From: Thermodesulfitimonas autotrophica
GTDB lineage: Bacteria; Bacillota; Desulfotomaculia; Desulfotomaculales; Ammonificaceae
NCBI RefSeq assembly: GCF_003815015.1
Contig: NZ_RKRE01000003.1
Location: 248,001-312,000 of the forward strand
Reading direction: 5' to 3'
Length of the DNA: 64,000 nt
The notes beneath the pieces are model-generated. The model made no database searches. It saw only the letters and a program-made list of their open reading frames with translations, and was not told the origin of the DNA. Numbering within the stretch: position 1 is the first letter of the stretch; the number at the start of each line of letters is the position of its first letter. Positions 17,015 through 25,130 of this stretch are shown here, piece by piece. The translations under genes were made by a program, and so were the position numbers.

Positions 17015-19474
17015 GTGGCTTTGTCGCGTATGCGCTTAGGGATTAAGGGCAAACTCATGGCGGCTGTTTCGCTAATCATGTTGGCTGCCCTTTCCGTTCT
17101 CGGCATCCGGACCTACTACGAGAGTAGAAAGGTCCTGGAGCAAGAACTTGTCGGCCGGCTGGAAGTGGAGCTTGAGTACTGGGCGCACCGGGCGGTAGAG
17201 CACCGGATTGCGGATATCAAGGAGCGAACCCTTTACCTTGCCAACCTTCCCGAAGTGAGGGAACTCTTAAGCGGCGTGCCAGGTGGCCGTGCGCCCCAGA
17301 GCGCCGTGAACCGCTTTTCGGCGGCGGTAAATGAGGGTTTTGCAGCGGAACCTGCGCTGGTGAGGGTGGTTGTGGCGCGGGCGGACGGCAGGGAGGTCTG
17401 GCGCGGTGAACAAGGCGGCGCTGCTTCCGCCCCGGCGAAACCGTGGCGCGAGTGTGTTTGCTTTCAGGAAGCGGTGGAACCGGGTGCCGGGACGAGGGCA
17501 ACCGCCAACATCCACTTAGTGCCGGATAAGAAAACAGGCGCTATGCGGCCCTTCCTCTGCACCGTGGCACCGGTCCTTGGAGAAGGCCGGACTTCCGGGG
17601 CCGTGATTGTGGATACGGATTTTGTCGCGCTGCTGCGGAATTCTCCTGCCGTTATCCGGGAGGGCACTATTTACCTTGTTGACCCGAGAGGGAGGGTTCT
17701 GTACCGGGGGAAGGCCGGCGAAAACCTCTCGGGGGAGACTTCGGGAACGGTTACTCTTAAGGATGTGGCGCCGGACCTTGCAGCGCTTATCGGCATAAAA
17801 GATGAGTATTTTCAGTTTTCCGATGCCGGCCACCTTCACGGCTTTATCCGCGTTTACCTCAACCGGCCCTACGACAACCATTATTTCACCGTCGCTTACA
17901 GCGTTCCGCGCCGGGTTCTCTTAGAAGGTCTCGGCCGGGTTACCGATATTTTTGTCCTGACCGGCTTGGCGGTCTTTTTGGTTTCCCTGTTCGCTGTAGG
18001 ACTCTTGGCGGGTGCGGTGGCGCGGCCGGTAGCCCAGTTGGCAACGGTGGCGGACCGCGTAGCGGCGGGTGACCTTGCGGTAAAGGTGGGGGAGATGGCC
18101 CGCCGGGACGAAGTCGGGAGGCTTTACCAGAGTTTTAACCGGATGGTAACGGCCCTGCGGGAAGCGCAGAGCCGCGCGGAGGAGAAAAAGGCCCGGCTCC
18201 TCGAGGCGGCAGGGGAGGCGGCCGTTGACGTTACCCGTAACCTTTCGATTCCGGTAATCCTGGAAAAATTAGTCCAGTCGGTCGTGCGGGTTGTCGAGGC
18301 CGATTGTGCCTGCCTGCATCTCAGATCTGAAGAGGGAGGGACAGATTTCTTCGCGGCGGGGGAGGGAAGCCGGGAGTGTGCGGTAATGGGTAAAGCGGGG
18401 GGAGGGGGCTTAGCGGCGATGGTTTTCGAAAAAGGGGACATTGTTCGGCTGACCGAAGCGGATATTGCGTTCTCCTCTTGCCGGCCGCTCCGCGCCATCA
18501 CGGCCTTTTTGGGGGTGCCGGTTTTCGGGGATGGCCGGGTAATCGGGGCGCTCTGTATCGGGAGCTCTAAGAGAGCAATAACGGAGGCGGACGAGGCGGC
18601 GGTCAGGCTCCTTGCGGCCCACGCCGGTGTGGCGCTCAGCAACGCGCGGCTCCACCAGGAGGTCCTGGCTATGGCCGAGGACCTGGAGCGGCGCGTGGAG
18701 GAGCGGACGCGGGAGCTCAAAGAGATAAATATGGAGCTCGAGCGGGCGAACCGGCTTAAAAGCGAATTCCTGGCCATGATGAGCCATGAACTACGGACGC
18801 CGCTTAATACGATCATTGGTTTCACCGATGTCCTCCTCAGCGATTCCTTCCCCGACATGCCGGAGAAAGCGAGGGAGTACCTCCGGGACATTATGGAAAG
18901 CGGGGAACACCTCCTCTCTTTGATTAACGATATCCTGGATCTGGCGAAGATTGAGGCCGGGAAAGAAAAACTTTACCTTGAGGAGATACCCGTAGCTGAT
19001 TTTATCAGGGGAACGGTGCTGCTCTTTCGGGAGAAGGCAGCTAAGCACGGCATTCAGGTGGAGGTTTCAACCGAAGGCGTGTCGGGGTGGGTCCTGGACG
19101 GGCGGAAGTTCCGGCAGATCCTCTTCAATTTGTTGTCGAATGCCTTCAAATTCACACCCGACGGCGGTAAAGTAGGTGTAGAGGCAAAAATTGAGGGTAA
19201 CGTGCTTGCGGTCACGGTTTGGGATACCGGTATCGGTATTCCGGAAGAAGACTTGCCGCGGCTTTTCAAGCCTTTTGAGCAGCTCGACAGTTCTCTTGCC
19301 CGCCATTATTCAGGTACTGGGCTCGGCCTGGCAATGGTGAAAAAACTGGCGGAACTGCACGGCGGTACGGTAAGCGTCCAGAGCGAGGTAGGGAAGGGAA
19401 GCCGGTTCACCGTTTACTTCCCGCTTCTTGCCTATGCGCGCGAGGACCTGGACGTTGACCAGACATATCATTGA
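17015..19474 (+). CDS. Membrane sensor histidine kinase (extracellular sensor-HAMP-GAF-HisKA-HATPase)
   Basis: An 819-residue hybrid-free kinase. Order: TM1 (about 13-32), a large extracytoplasmic dCache-like sensor (33-308), TM2 (310-333), HAMP (334-386), GAF (400-545), coiled coil (550-590), HisKA with the phospho-accepting His in MMSHELRTPLN near residue 590, and HATPase with NLLSNAFKF, DTGIGI and GTGLGLAM. No receiver is fused; two receiver proteins follow at 19487 and 19867 and are likely partners. The GTG at 17015 and the ATG at 17030 are both possible starts; neither has a clear ribosome site. The ligand is unknown. Confidence 0.9.
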   Translation: MALSRMRLGIKGKLMAAVSLIMLAALSVLGIRTYYESRKVLEQELVGRLEVELEYWAHRAVEHRIADIKERTLYLANLPEVRELLSGVPGGRAPQSAVNRFSAAVNEGFAAEPALVRVVVARADGREVWRGEQGGAASAPAKPWRECVCFQEAVEPGAGTRATANIHLVPDKKTGAMRPFLCTVAPVLGEGRTSGAVIVDTDFVALLRNSPAVIREGTIYLVDPRGRVLYRGKAGENLSGETSGTVTLKDVAPDLAALIGIKDEYFQFSDAGHLHGFIRVYLNRPYDNHYFTVAYSVPRRVLLEGLGRVTDIFVLTGLAVFLVSLFAVGLLAGAVARPVAQLATVADRVAAGDLAVKVGEMARRDEVGRLYQSFNRMVTALREAQSRAEEKKARLLEAAGEAAVDVTRNLSIPVILEKLVQSVVRVVEADCACLHLRSEEGGTDFFAAGEGSRECAVMGKAGGGGLAAMVFEKGDIVRLTEADIAFSSCRPLRAITAFLGVPVFGDGRVIGALCIGSSKRAITEADEAAVRLLAAHAGVALSNARLHQEVLAMAEDLERRVEERTRELKEINMELERANRLKSEFLAMMSHELRTPLNTIIGFTDVLLSDSFPDMPEKAREYLRDIMESGEHLLSLINDILDLAKIEAGKEKLYLEEIPVADFIRGTVLLFREKAAKHGIQVEVSTEGVSGWVLDGRKFRQILFNLLSNAFKFTPDGGKVGVEAKIEGNVLAVTVWDTGIGIPEEDLPRLFKPFEQLDSSLARHYSGTGLGLAMVKKLAELHGGTVSVQSEVGKGSRFTVYFPLLAYAREDLDVDQTYH

Positions 19475-19486
19475 CGGAGGAAACCA

Positions 19487-19870
19487 ATGAAAAAGATCCT
19501 GGTGATCGACGATGACGCGAAAGCCAGGAAGCTTTACCGGGTTATTCTCGAACAAGCGGGCTATGTAATTTGGGAGGCACCCGGGGCTCCGGAAGGAATT
19601 CGGTTGGCAGAAACAGAAAAAGTTGATTTGATAATTCTTGACATTCATCTTCCGGAGATGGACGGTATTTCCGCAGTCCGGATTCTGAAGGCGTACGGGC
19701 CGACCAAGCATATCCCCGTAGTGGTAGTTACGGCCCTGGCAATGCCCGGTGACCGGGAGATGGTGCTTGCGGCAGGGGCCGATGCCTACCTGGCCAAGCC
19801 GATTAAGAGGAACGAGCTGTTGCAGGTGGTGCGGGACTTCTTAGAGGGTGAAAGGAAGGTTGCAGAATGA
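19487..19870 (+). CDS. Stand-alone receiver-domain response regulator
   Basis: A 127-residue CheY-like protein with a complete receiver: VIDDDAKA acidic pair, phospho-acceptor Asp in LIILDIHLPEMDG near residue 52, Thr in VVVTALAM and Lys in LAKPIKRNE. No output domain, so it acts by protein contact or as a phosphorelay shuttle. It lies 12 bp after the kinase and overlaps the next gene by 4 bp (ATGA), so the three genes form one unit. Confidence 0.92.
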   Translation: MKKILVIDDDAKARKLYRVILEQAGYVIWEAPGAPEGIRLAETEKVDLIILDIHLPEMDGISAVRILKAYGPTKHIPVVVVTALAMPGDREMVLAAGADAYLAKPIKRNELLQVVRDFLEGERKVAE

Positions 19871-21000
19871 AAGTCAGGCAGCCGTTGGTCCTTTTGGTGG
19901 ATGATGAAGAAAAGGCGCTCAAACTCTACGAGGTAATGCTGGCTCAGGAGGGCGTCGCTATAGCTAAAGCAACGGACGGTCAAATGGCGCTCGAACTTTT
20001 CCGGCGGCTGAAACCCGATGTGGTTGTGCTGGATATTATGATGCCGGGAATGGATGGTTTCGAGGTTTGCCAGCGGATCAGGGCGTTGCCTGAAGGCGTT
20101 AATGTCCCCATCCTGATTGTTTCCGCAATCGGTGACCGAAAATCCCGGATTAAGGGGCTGGCTCTCGGCGCCAGCGATTTTCTCGATAAGCCAGTAGACA
20201 AGGCGGAGTTCGTAACGCGGCTTAGTAACCTGCTCCGGGTCAAGGAGTACCAGGATTTTCTCCAGGACCAGAGCATCATGTTAGAGAGGCTGGTCCGGCA
20301 GCGCACGGCGGAGCTCTTCCGAACGCACGAGGAGTTGAAGCGGAGTTACTACGAAATCCTTTACCGCCTGGCGGTTGTGGCCGAGTACCGGGATGGCGAT
20401 ACGGCCCGCCACATCAGCCGGATAGGGCTTTACACTCAGGTGATTGCGGAGGCGCTCGGGCTCTCGCCCCAGGAAGTGGAGCTTTTATCGTTGGCCAGTC
20501 CGATGCACGATATCGGCAAGGTGGGGATCCCCGACAGGATTCTCCTGAAACCGGGCCGGCTCACGCCGGAGGAATTTGAGGTGGTGAAAGCGCATACTAC
20601 TATCGGGGCGCGGATTCTGGCCGGGAGCAACTCGGATGTCATCCGGGCGGCAGAGGAGATTGCGTTGAGCCACCACGAGCGTTACGACGGCTCGGGTTAC
20701 CCGAACGGCTTGCGGGGTGAACAGATACCCCTTGCGGGGCGGATTGTGATGCTGGCCGACATTTACGATGCCTTACGGAGTGAGCGTCCTTATAAGCCTG
20801 CTTTCGACCGGGAGACTACCCGGCGCATTATTTTAGAGGGAGACGGAAGGACGAAGCCGGAGCATTTCGATCCGGAGGTGCTCGATGTTTTCCGTAAGGT
20901 TGAGCCTACACTCCACGAGATTTACGAGAGTTACCGGGGTAAAGAGCTTACGGCATTCCAGGAGATTTACCGCGTTTTGCCGGAATATAAAGAGTCTTAG
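19867..21000 (+). CDS. Response regulator with HD-GYP phosphodiesterase domain
   Basis: A 377-residue regulator: receiver (1-125) with DDEE, Asp in VVVLDIMMPGMDG and Lys in LDKPVDKAE; a coiled linker; then an HD-GYP domain (about 165-360) with MHDIGKVGIPD and HHERYDGSGYPNGL. The metal-binding His/Asp residues and the GYP signature are present, so it is probably an active cyclic-di-GMP (or related dinucleotide) phosphodiesterase. It is the probable output of the preceding kinase. Compare the protein at 48758, which has the same layout but lacks the HD residues. Confidence 0.92.
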   Translation: MKVRQPLVLLVDDEEKALKLYEVMLAQEGVAIAKATDGQMALELFRRLKPDVVVLDIMMPGMDGFEVCQRIRALPEGVNVPILIVSAIGDRKSRIKGLALGASDFLDKPVDKAEFVTRLSNLLRVKEYQDFLQDQSIMLERLVRQRTAELFRTHEELKRSYYEILYRLAVVAEYRDGDTARHISRIGLYTQVIAEALGLSPQEVELLSLASPMHDIGKVGIPDRILLKPGRLTPEEFEVVKAHTTIGARILAGSNSDVIRAAEEIALSHHERYDGSGYPNGLRGEQIPLAGRIVMLADIYDALRSERPYKPAFDRETTRRIILEGDGRTKPEHFDPEVLDVFRKVEPTLHEIYESYRGKELTAFQEIYRVLPEYKES

Positions 21001-21013
21001 GGGGCTTGGGGCC

Positions 21014-21158
21014 GTGAACAAGGCGCGCCTTAACTACGACAAACATCCATCAGTGGCTGGCGCTGATTTTCGCGGGCTTGGTGCTCCTGCACCTTTACCT
21101 TCACTGGAACTGGATCTTGGTAATGACCCGGCACGTCTTCGGGCGGGATAAGGGATAG
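21014..21158 (+). pseudogene. Remnant of a DUF4405-type membrane protein
   Basis: A GTG at 21014 opens with VNKARLNY, like the usual first residues of DUF4405 membrane proteins, then loses sense. In the +1 shifted frame the following bases read IHQWLALIFAGLVLLHLYLH and then end RHVFGRDKG with TAG at 21156, which matches the C-terminal helix of that family. The shifted frame has no start codon of its own. I read this as a gene with its middle deleted and the two ends joined out of frame. The call rests on pattern recall, so it is moderate. Confidence 0.45.
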
Positions 21159-21205
21159 CGAAGGCCGATAAAAACCAGATCGGGCGGCGGGGGTGAGGGG
21201 GTAAG

Positions 21206-22264
21206 ATGGACGTAGGACTCGTTTACGACCCAGCTTACCTGCGCCACGGGGCTGGCTGGCACGTGGAGTGCCCGGAGCGGCTGACCGAAACGCTTGCGGT
21301 GCTTGAAGAGAAGGGAATCTGGAAGAAGATAGAGGCGATTAAACCCCGCGCGGCAACCGCGGCAGAAGTAGCGTTGGTCCATTCTTCCGCTTACATTGAG
21401 CGGGTTGAAGCCTTTTGCCGGGCGGGTGGTGGCCACCTCGATCCGGACACCTTTGCCAACGCGGCGAGTTACGAGGTGGCGTTGCTGGCGGTGGGCGGGG
21501 CGCTTACCGCGGTCGAGGCGGTGATGGCGGGTGAGGTGCACCGGGCGTTCGCGCTGGTGCGGCCGCCGGGACACCATGCGCTGCCGGACCGGGCGATGGG
21601 GTTCTGTCTCTTCAACAACGTGGCGGTAGCGGCCCGCTACGCGGCCCAGAAATACGGCCTGGGGCGGATTCTGATCGTGGACTGGGATTACCACCACGGT
21701 AACGGCACCGAGGCGGTATTTTACGAAGATCCGGGCGTCCTTTACTTTTCGGTACACAGCGCGACCGGGTACCCCGGGACGGGGTGGGCCGAGCGCGTGG
21801 GTGAGGGCGCCGGGGCCGGGTTCAACATCAACGTGCCGCTCCCCAACGTTACTGGGGATGTTGACATGCGGTATGTTTTTGAGCAGATCCTTCTCCCGGT
21901 GGCAGCAGTATACCGGCCGGAGTTGGTTTTGGTTTCGGCCGGGCAGGATGGCTACCGGGGCGACCCGATTGCGGGCATGAACCTGACCCCGGACGGCTAC
22001 AGGGAGATGGCGGTGCTGGTGCGGTGGGTGGCCGATGAGTACGCAGCGGGGCGGCTGGTGGGCGTTCTTGAAGGAGGGTACGATCTCCGGGGCCTTGGGG
22101 AGTGCGTGGCGGCGGTTCTGACGGCTTGGTTGGAAGGTGCGGCGGCCACCGTGGTGCAGGCGCGGGAGAAAGTGCCGGTCGCCCGCGTGCACCCGCAGAT
22201 AGCGGCTGCCGTGGCCGCTGTAAAGGAGGTGCACCGGCCTTTTTGGTCGGTTTTGCAAACGTAA
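21206..22264 (+). CDS. Histone deacetylase / acetoin-utilisation (AcuC-like) family deacetylase
   Basis: A 352-residue zinc-dependent amidohydrolase of the HDAC superfamily. Motifs: ECPERL near the N-terminus, the active-site double His in RPPGHHALPDRAMGFCLFNN, the zinc ligands in VDWDYHHGNGTEA, and EGGYDLRGL. Bacterial members act on acetylated proteins, polyamines or small acetylated compounds; the substrate here is not evident. It is transcribed alone between the DUF4405 remnant and the T-box leader. The ATG has GGGGGTGAGG upstream. Confidence 0.9.
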   Translation: MDVGLVYDPAYLRHGAGWHVECPERLTETLAVLEEKGIWKKIEAIKPRAATAAEVALVHSSAYIERVEAFCRAGGGHLDPDTFANAASYEVALLAVGGALTAVEAVMAGEVHRAFALVRPPGHHALPDRAMGFCLFNNVAVAARYAAQKYGLGRILIVDWDYHHGNGTEAVFYEDPGVLYFSVHSATGYPGTGWAERVGEGAGAGFNINVPLPNVTGDVDMRYVFEQILLPVAAVYRPELVLVSAGQDGYRGDPIAGMNLTPDGYREMAVLVRWVADEYAAGRLVGVLEGGYDLRGLGECVAAVLTAWLEGAAATVVQAREKVPVARVHPQIAAAVAAVKEVHRPFWSVLQT

Positions 22265-22284
22265 AAATTTTTTGCGCCGGCTTC

Positions 22285-22313
22285 TTTACTGCGGCCTCCG
22301 GATATGGTATTAT
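22285..22313 (+). promoter_or_regulatory. Promoter of the T-box leader
   Basis: TTTACT at 22285-22290, a 17-bp spacer and TATTAT at 22308-22313, about 38 bp before stem I of the T-box. Confidence 0.5.
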
Positions 22314-22350
22314 TGCTTTCAAAGTTACGTCATAAGGTTAAAGGCTGTGA

Positions 22351-22656
22351 AGGGGTAAAGTAGGTCTGGTAAGGCTTGCCCAGCGAGCCGGGGAGGGTGC
22401 GAGCCCGGCGAAGCTTATCAGGTCGAAGTTCACCCTGGAGCTGCCGGGTGAAGCCCTGCGCGCGCACGTTGGGTTGAGTGCGGGGTGGGTAGTCCGGGCC
22501 GGAAGCTCCCACCGTTAAAAGGGAGGGGATATCGGAGGCGCCACGAGGGGCTTCCCGTATCCTGGAAAGAGCGGGCCTTTTAAGGGTCAATTAGGGTGGT
22601 ACCGCGGGAAAAACTTATCCCGTCCCTAAGTTTGGGGACGGGAAAATTATTTTTTA
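22351..22656 (+). promoter_or_regulatory. T-box riboswitch (predicted tRNA-Phe specific)
   Basis: The T-box sequence AGGGTGGTACCGCGG is at 22593-22607. Stem I begins at 22351: AGGGGT pairs with ACCCT, a specifier loop has AGTA on the 5' side (22359-22362), and an 11-bp helix (GGTCTGGTAAG with CTTATCAGGTC, several G-U) leads to the conserved apical GGGTGCGAGCC loop. The 3' strand of the specifier loop reads GAAG-TTC-A, so the specifier is TTC (22429-22431), phenylalanine. The TGGT bulge calls for discriminator base A, as in tRNA-Phe. A terminator (TCCCGTCCC with GGGACGGGA, then T-rich to 22656) closes the leader. It controls the DAHP synthase gene. Confidence 0.9.
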
Positions 22657-22670
22657 GGGGGTATGTAGCG

Positions 22671-23723
22671 GTGATCGTGGTGATGCAAAAAGGAGCGAGC
22701 CGGGGAGAAATCGTGGCGGTGGAGGAGCGGCTGCGGGATCTTGGTTTTCAAACCCATCCGATATACGGGGTAGAGCGAACGGTTATCGGGGCCATCGGGG
22801 ATAAACGAGATAGTCATTTCGAAGTGATTCTAAACTTGCCGGGTGTGGAGCGCATTGTCCCCATTTTGCGGCCTTACAAGCTCGTGGCGCGGGAGGTAAA
22901 GCCGGAAACTACCGCCGTTCGGGCAGGACGCGTAACCATCGGCGGCGCGGAAGTGGTGGTAATTGCGGGGCCCTGCGCCGTGGAGAACGAGCTCCAGCTG
23001 ATCACGGCGGCCAAAGCGGTGAAAGAGGCCGGCGCCCACATCCTGCGTGGCGGCGCGTTTAAGCCGCGCACCTCGCCTTATTCCTTCCAGGGGTTGGAGG
23101 AAGAGGGACTTAAACTCCTCGCGCGCGCCCGGGAAGCTACCGGCTTGCCGGTGGTGACCGAGGTTGTGGATACCCGGGACGTCGAGCTTGTGGCCCGCTA
23201 CGCGGACATTTTGCAGGTCGGCGCCCGGAACATGCAGAATTTCCGGTTGCTCCGCGAAGTGGGGCAAGCGAAAAAGCCCGTGCTTTTAAAGCGCGGCCTG
23301 GCGGCTACGGTGGAAGAGTGGCTGATGGCGGCCGAATATATTGCCGCCGCGGGGAACCACGAAATCATCCTCTGCGAGCGGGGCATCCGAACTTTTGAGA
23401 CCAGCCTGCGGAATACGCTGGACGTGAGCGCTATCCCCCTGGTGAAAGAGCTCTCGCACCTGCCGGTCATCGTTGACCCGAGCCATGCGACCGGGAACTA
23501 CCGGCTGGTTACCCCTTTGGCGCGGGCGGCTGTAGCGGCTGGGGCCGACGGCTTGATGGTAGAAGTTCATCCAGACCCCGCCCGGGCGCTTTGTGATGGG
23601 CCGCAATCTTTGACCCCCGCCCGTTTTGCCGCTCTGATGGAGGAAATAGGCCGGGTTGCGGTGGCGGTAGGGCGGGTTGCGCGGGAGGCTGACGGCAAGG
23701 TTAAAAAGCAGGCTGGCGGGTAG
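22671..23723 (+). CDS. aroF: 3-deoxy-7-phosphoheptulonate (DAHP) synthase, type I-beta
   Basis: Condenses phosphoenolpyruvate with erythrose 4-phosphate, the first step of aromatic amino-acid synthesis. The 350-residue product has an N-terminal ferredoxin-like regulatory domain (1-75, [10 protein letters not shown] to PGVERIVP) and a KDO8P-synthase-like barrel with [33 protein letters not shown] and DPSHATG. The GTG at 22671 has AGGGGG 9 bases upstream; the open frame extends further upstream only through the T-box terminator. Regulation is by the Phe T-box leader, and the N-terminal domain suggests feedback by an aromatic product too. Confidence 0.95.
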   Translation: MIVVMQKGASRGEIVAVEERLRDLGFQTHPIYGVERTVIGAIGDKRDSHFEVILNLPGVERIVPILRPYKLVAREVKPETTAVRAGRVTIGGAEVVVIAGPCAVENELQLITAAKAVKEAGAHILRGGAFKPRTSPYSFQGLEEEGLKLLARAREATGLPVVTEVVDTRDVELVARYADILQVGARNMQNFRLLREVGQAKKPVLLKRGLAATVEEWLMAAEYIAAAGNHEIILCERGIRTFETSLRNTLDVSAIPLVKELSHLPVIVDPSHATGNYRLVTPLARAAVAAGADGLMVEVHPDPARALCDGPQSLTPARFAALMEEIGRVAVAVGRVAREADGKVKKQAGG

Positions 23724-23784
23724 TAGCCTGAAGGGGTCCGTATAGGGTATAATGAAAGCAAATTTCTGGAAGGGGGTTTTTTCA

Positions 23785-23982
23785 ATGGCCAGAATCCCGT
23801 ACATCGAAACGAGCGAGTGTCAGGCGTGCGGCACCTGCGAGGCAGTATGCCCGGAAGTTTTCAAGATGGACGAGGATGCGGGTTACGCGGTGGTCATCAA
23901 CCCGCACGGGGCAAGTGAGGATTGCATCCAGGAGGCCATCGATAGCTGCCCAGGGCAATGTATAAGCTGGGTTGAAGAGTAG
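23785..23982 (+). CDS. 4Fe-4S ferredoxin
   Basis: A 65-residue cytosolic electron carrier of the single [4Fe-4S] type. Cysteines: CQACGTCEAVCP near the N-terminus and a later pair in SCPGQCISW, consistent with one cluster plus a possible disulfide, as in thermophile ferredoxins. The ATG at 23785 has GGAAGGGGG about 9 bases upstream, so the in-frame ATG at 23752 is not the start. A TATAAT at 23748-23753 suggests a promoter of its own. The redox partner is not evident. Confidence 0.92.
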   Translation: MARIPYIETSECQACGTCEAVCPEVFKMDEDAGYAVVINPHGASEDCIQEAIDSCPGQCISWVEE

Positions 23983-24024
23983 CGCCCCGCGCCGGGTCCG
24001 GAACTTTCTTACTTTTTCGGTGTA

Positions 24025-24053
24025 TTGCTTTTTGGCGCGTTCTGATTTATAAT
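24025..24053 (+). promoter_or_regulatory. Promoter of tRNA-Arg
   Basis: TTGCTT at 24025-24030, a 17-bp spacer and a perfect TATAAT at 24048-24053, 9 bp before the tRNA. Confidence 0.75.
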
Positions 24054-24062
24054 GATTTTGTC

Positions 24063-24141
24063 GCGCCCGTAGCTCAGGGGATAGAGCGCCGGCCTCCGGA
24101 GCCGGGTCTTTGCGCAGGTTCGATTCCTGCCGGGCGCACCA
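24063..24141 (+). tRNA. tRNA-Arg (anticodon CCG)
   Basis: Acceptor GCGCCCG pairs with CGGGCGC, anticodon stem CCGGC/GCCGG holds loop CTCCGGA (anticodon CCG), T arm GCAGG-TTCGATT-CCTGC, and CCA is encoded. The region between the anticodon and T stems is 8 nt (GTCTTTGC), longer than the usual 4-5 for this class, so the molecule is 79 nt. Confidence 0.94.
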
Positions 24142-24154
24142 TAGCGGAAAGCGC

Positions 24155-24188
24155 AAACCCGCGAAAATCAAGGCTTCGCGGGTTTTCT
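24155..24188 (+). terminator. Intrinsic terminator of tRNA-Arg
   Basis: AACCCGCGAA pairs with TTCGCGGGTT across a short loop and is followed by TTCTTGTTT. Confidence 0.85.
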
Positions 24189-24335
24189 TGTTTCGGCAGA
24201 GGGGGCGGTTGGGCGTCCCTTGAAACCCGCTTGTTTCCGGGGGGTTCCCTAAAAGGAGCAGCTTTTTCTGGTTGCGGTATAATTATGGCGCTGGTTTGCT
24301 TATCCCCAGATTAATTCGCTTGCGGGGGCCCGATC

Positions 24336-25130
24336 TTGAAGACGGTAGTTTCGCTTTCGCGGCGCACTGAACCCTACTTTTATGCGGAAAAGTTAGCTGG
24401 GGTGCTAACTGGCCGCTACCCGCCGGAGCGCGTCCATACGGTGGTTATCTGGACGAAATTTCCAGAAACGGTGCTGGTGCGGTTGCGGCGGGTGCTGGCG
24501 GGCTACGCGCAGGTCTACGTCCACCTGACAATTACGGGGCTCGGGGGAACGGCGGTTGAACCCTGCGTGCCGCCGCCGGAGAAGGTGCTGGCCCAAATTC
24601 CCGCGCTCATCGAATTCTTAAGGGACCCGCGCCGGCTCCGGGTGCGCCCCGATCCGCTGGTGGTACTGCAGCGTAAGAGGGAGGTGGTTTCCAACCTGGT
24701 GACGGCGGGGGCGGTCATCCGCGAGGCGGCATCCTGCGGGGTGAAAACGTTTTCCTCTTCTTTTGTGGCGCTCTACCCCAAAGTGCGGCAGCGCCTCGCG
24801 CGTCTGGGCTGGGAGGTGGTGGTGCCTGCTGCGGCGGAGCGGCAGCGCGTTTGGGAGGAGCTGGCCCGGACTGCGGCGGCAAACGGCGCCACCCTTTACG
24901 CCTGTTGCGTTCCGGGCCTGCCGGTTTCCCGCTGTATTGATGGAGCTTTGCTTACAGCGCTTCACCCGGCGGGGGAAAGGTGCCGCCTTGATAAAGCGCA
25001 AGGGCAGCGGGCGGAGTGCGGCTGCACCCACTCCGTGGACCTCTGCTGGTACACGATGCCTTGCCCCTCCGGCTGCCTCTACTGCTACGCCAACGCCCGG
25101 ATTACCAGTTGCGGTGACCGGCGCCTTTAA
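24336..25130 (+). CDS. DUF1848 family protein (radical-SAM-like)
   Basis: A 264-residue protein of the DUF1848 family, function unknown. The start reads VVSLSRRTEPYF, and the middle has the TITGLGG and RPDPL segments of the family. The C-terminus carries ECGCTHSVD and then CPSGCLYCYANA, a C-x3-C-x2-C like the [4Fe-4S] motif of radical-SAM enzymes but placed at the C-terminal end. It begins with a TTG. It ends 4 bp inside the convergent flavin reductase gene. Iron-sulfur binding is likely; the reaction is unknown. Confidence 0.85.
   Translation: MKTVVSLSRRTEPYFYAEKLAGVLTGRYPPERVHTVVIWTKFPETVLVRLRRVLAGYAQVYVHLTITGLGGTAVEPCVPPPEKVLAQIPALIEFLRDPRRLRVRPDPLVVLQRKREVVSNLVTAGAVIREAASCGVKTFSSSFVALYPKVRQRLARLGWEVVVPAAAERQRVWEELARTAAANGATLYACCVPGLPVSRCIDGALLTALHPAGERCRLDKAQGQRAECGCTHSVDLCWYTMPCPSGCLYCYANARITSCGDRRL

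Noticed and set aside
18124-18891. A 255-codon minus-strand frame
   Set aside because: Antisense to the sensor kinase; Ser/Arg-rich shadow.
21101-22258. A 385-codon minus-strand open frame
   Set aside because: It lies fully antisense to the HDAC-like gene, whose motifs are clear; the antisense text is Arg/Pro/His-rich, typical of GC-rich shadow frames.
22427-22430. Reading GTT (Val) as the T-box specifier
   Set aside because: GTT would be followed by C, while the usual base after a specifier is A; TTC is followed by A and fits an aromatic gene.
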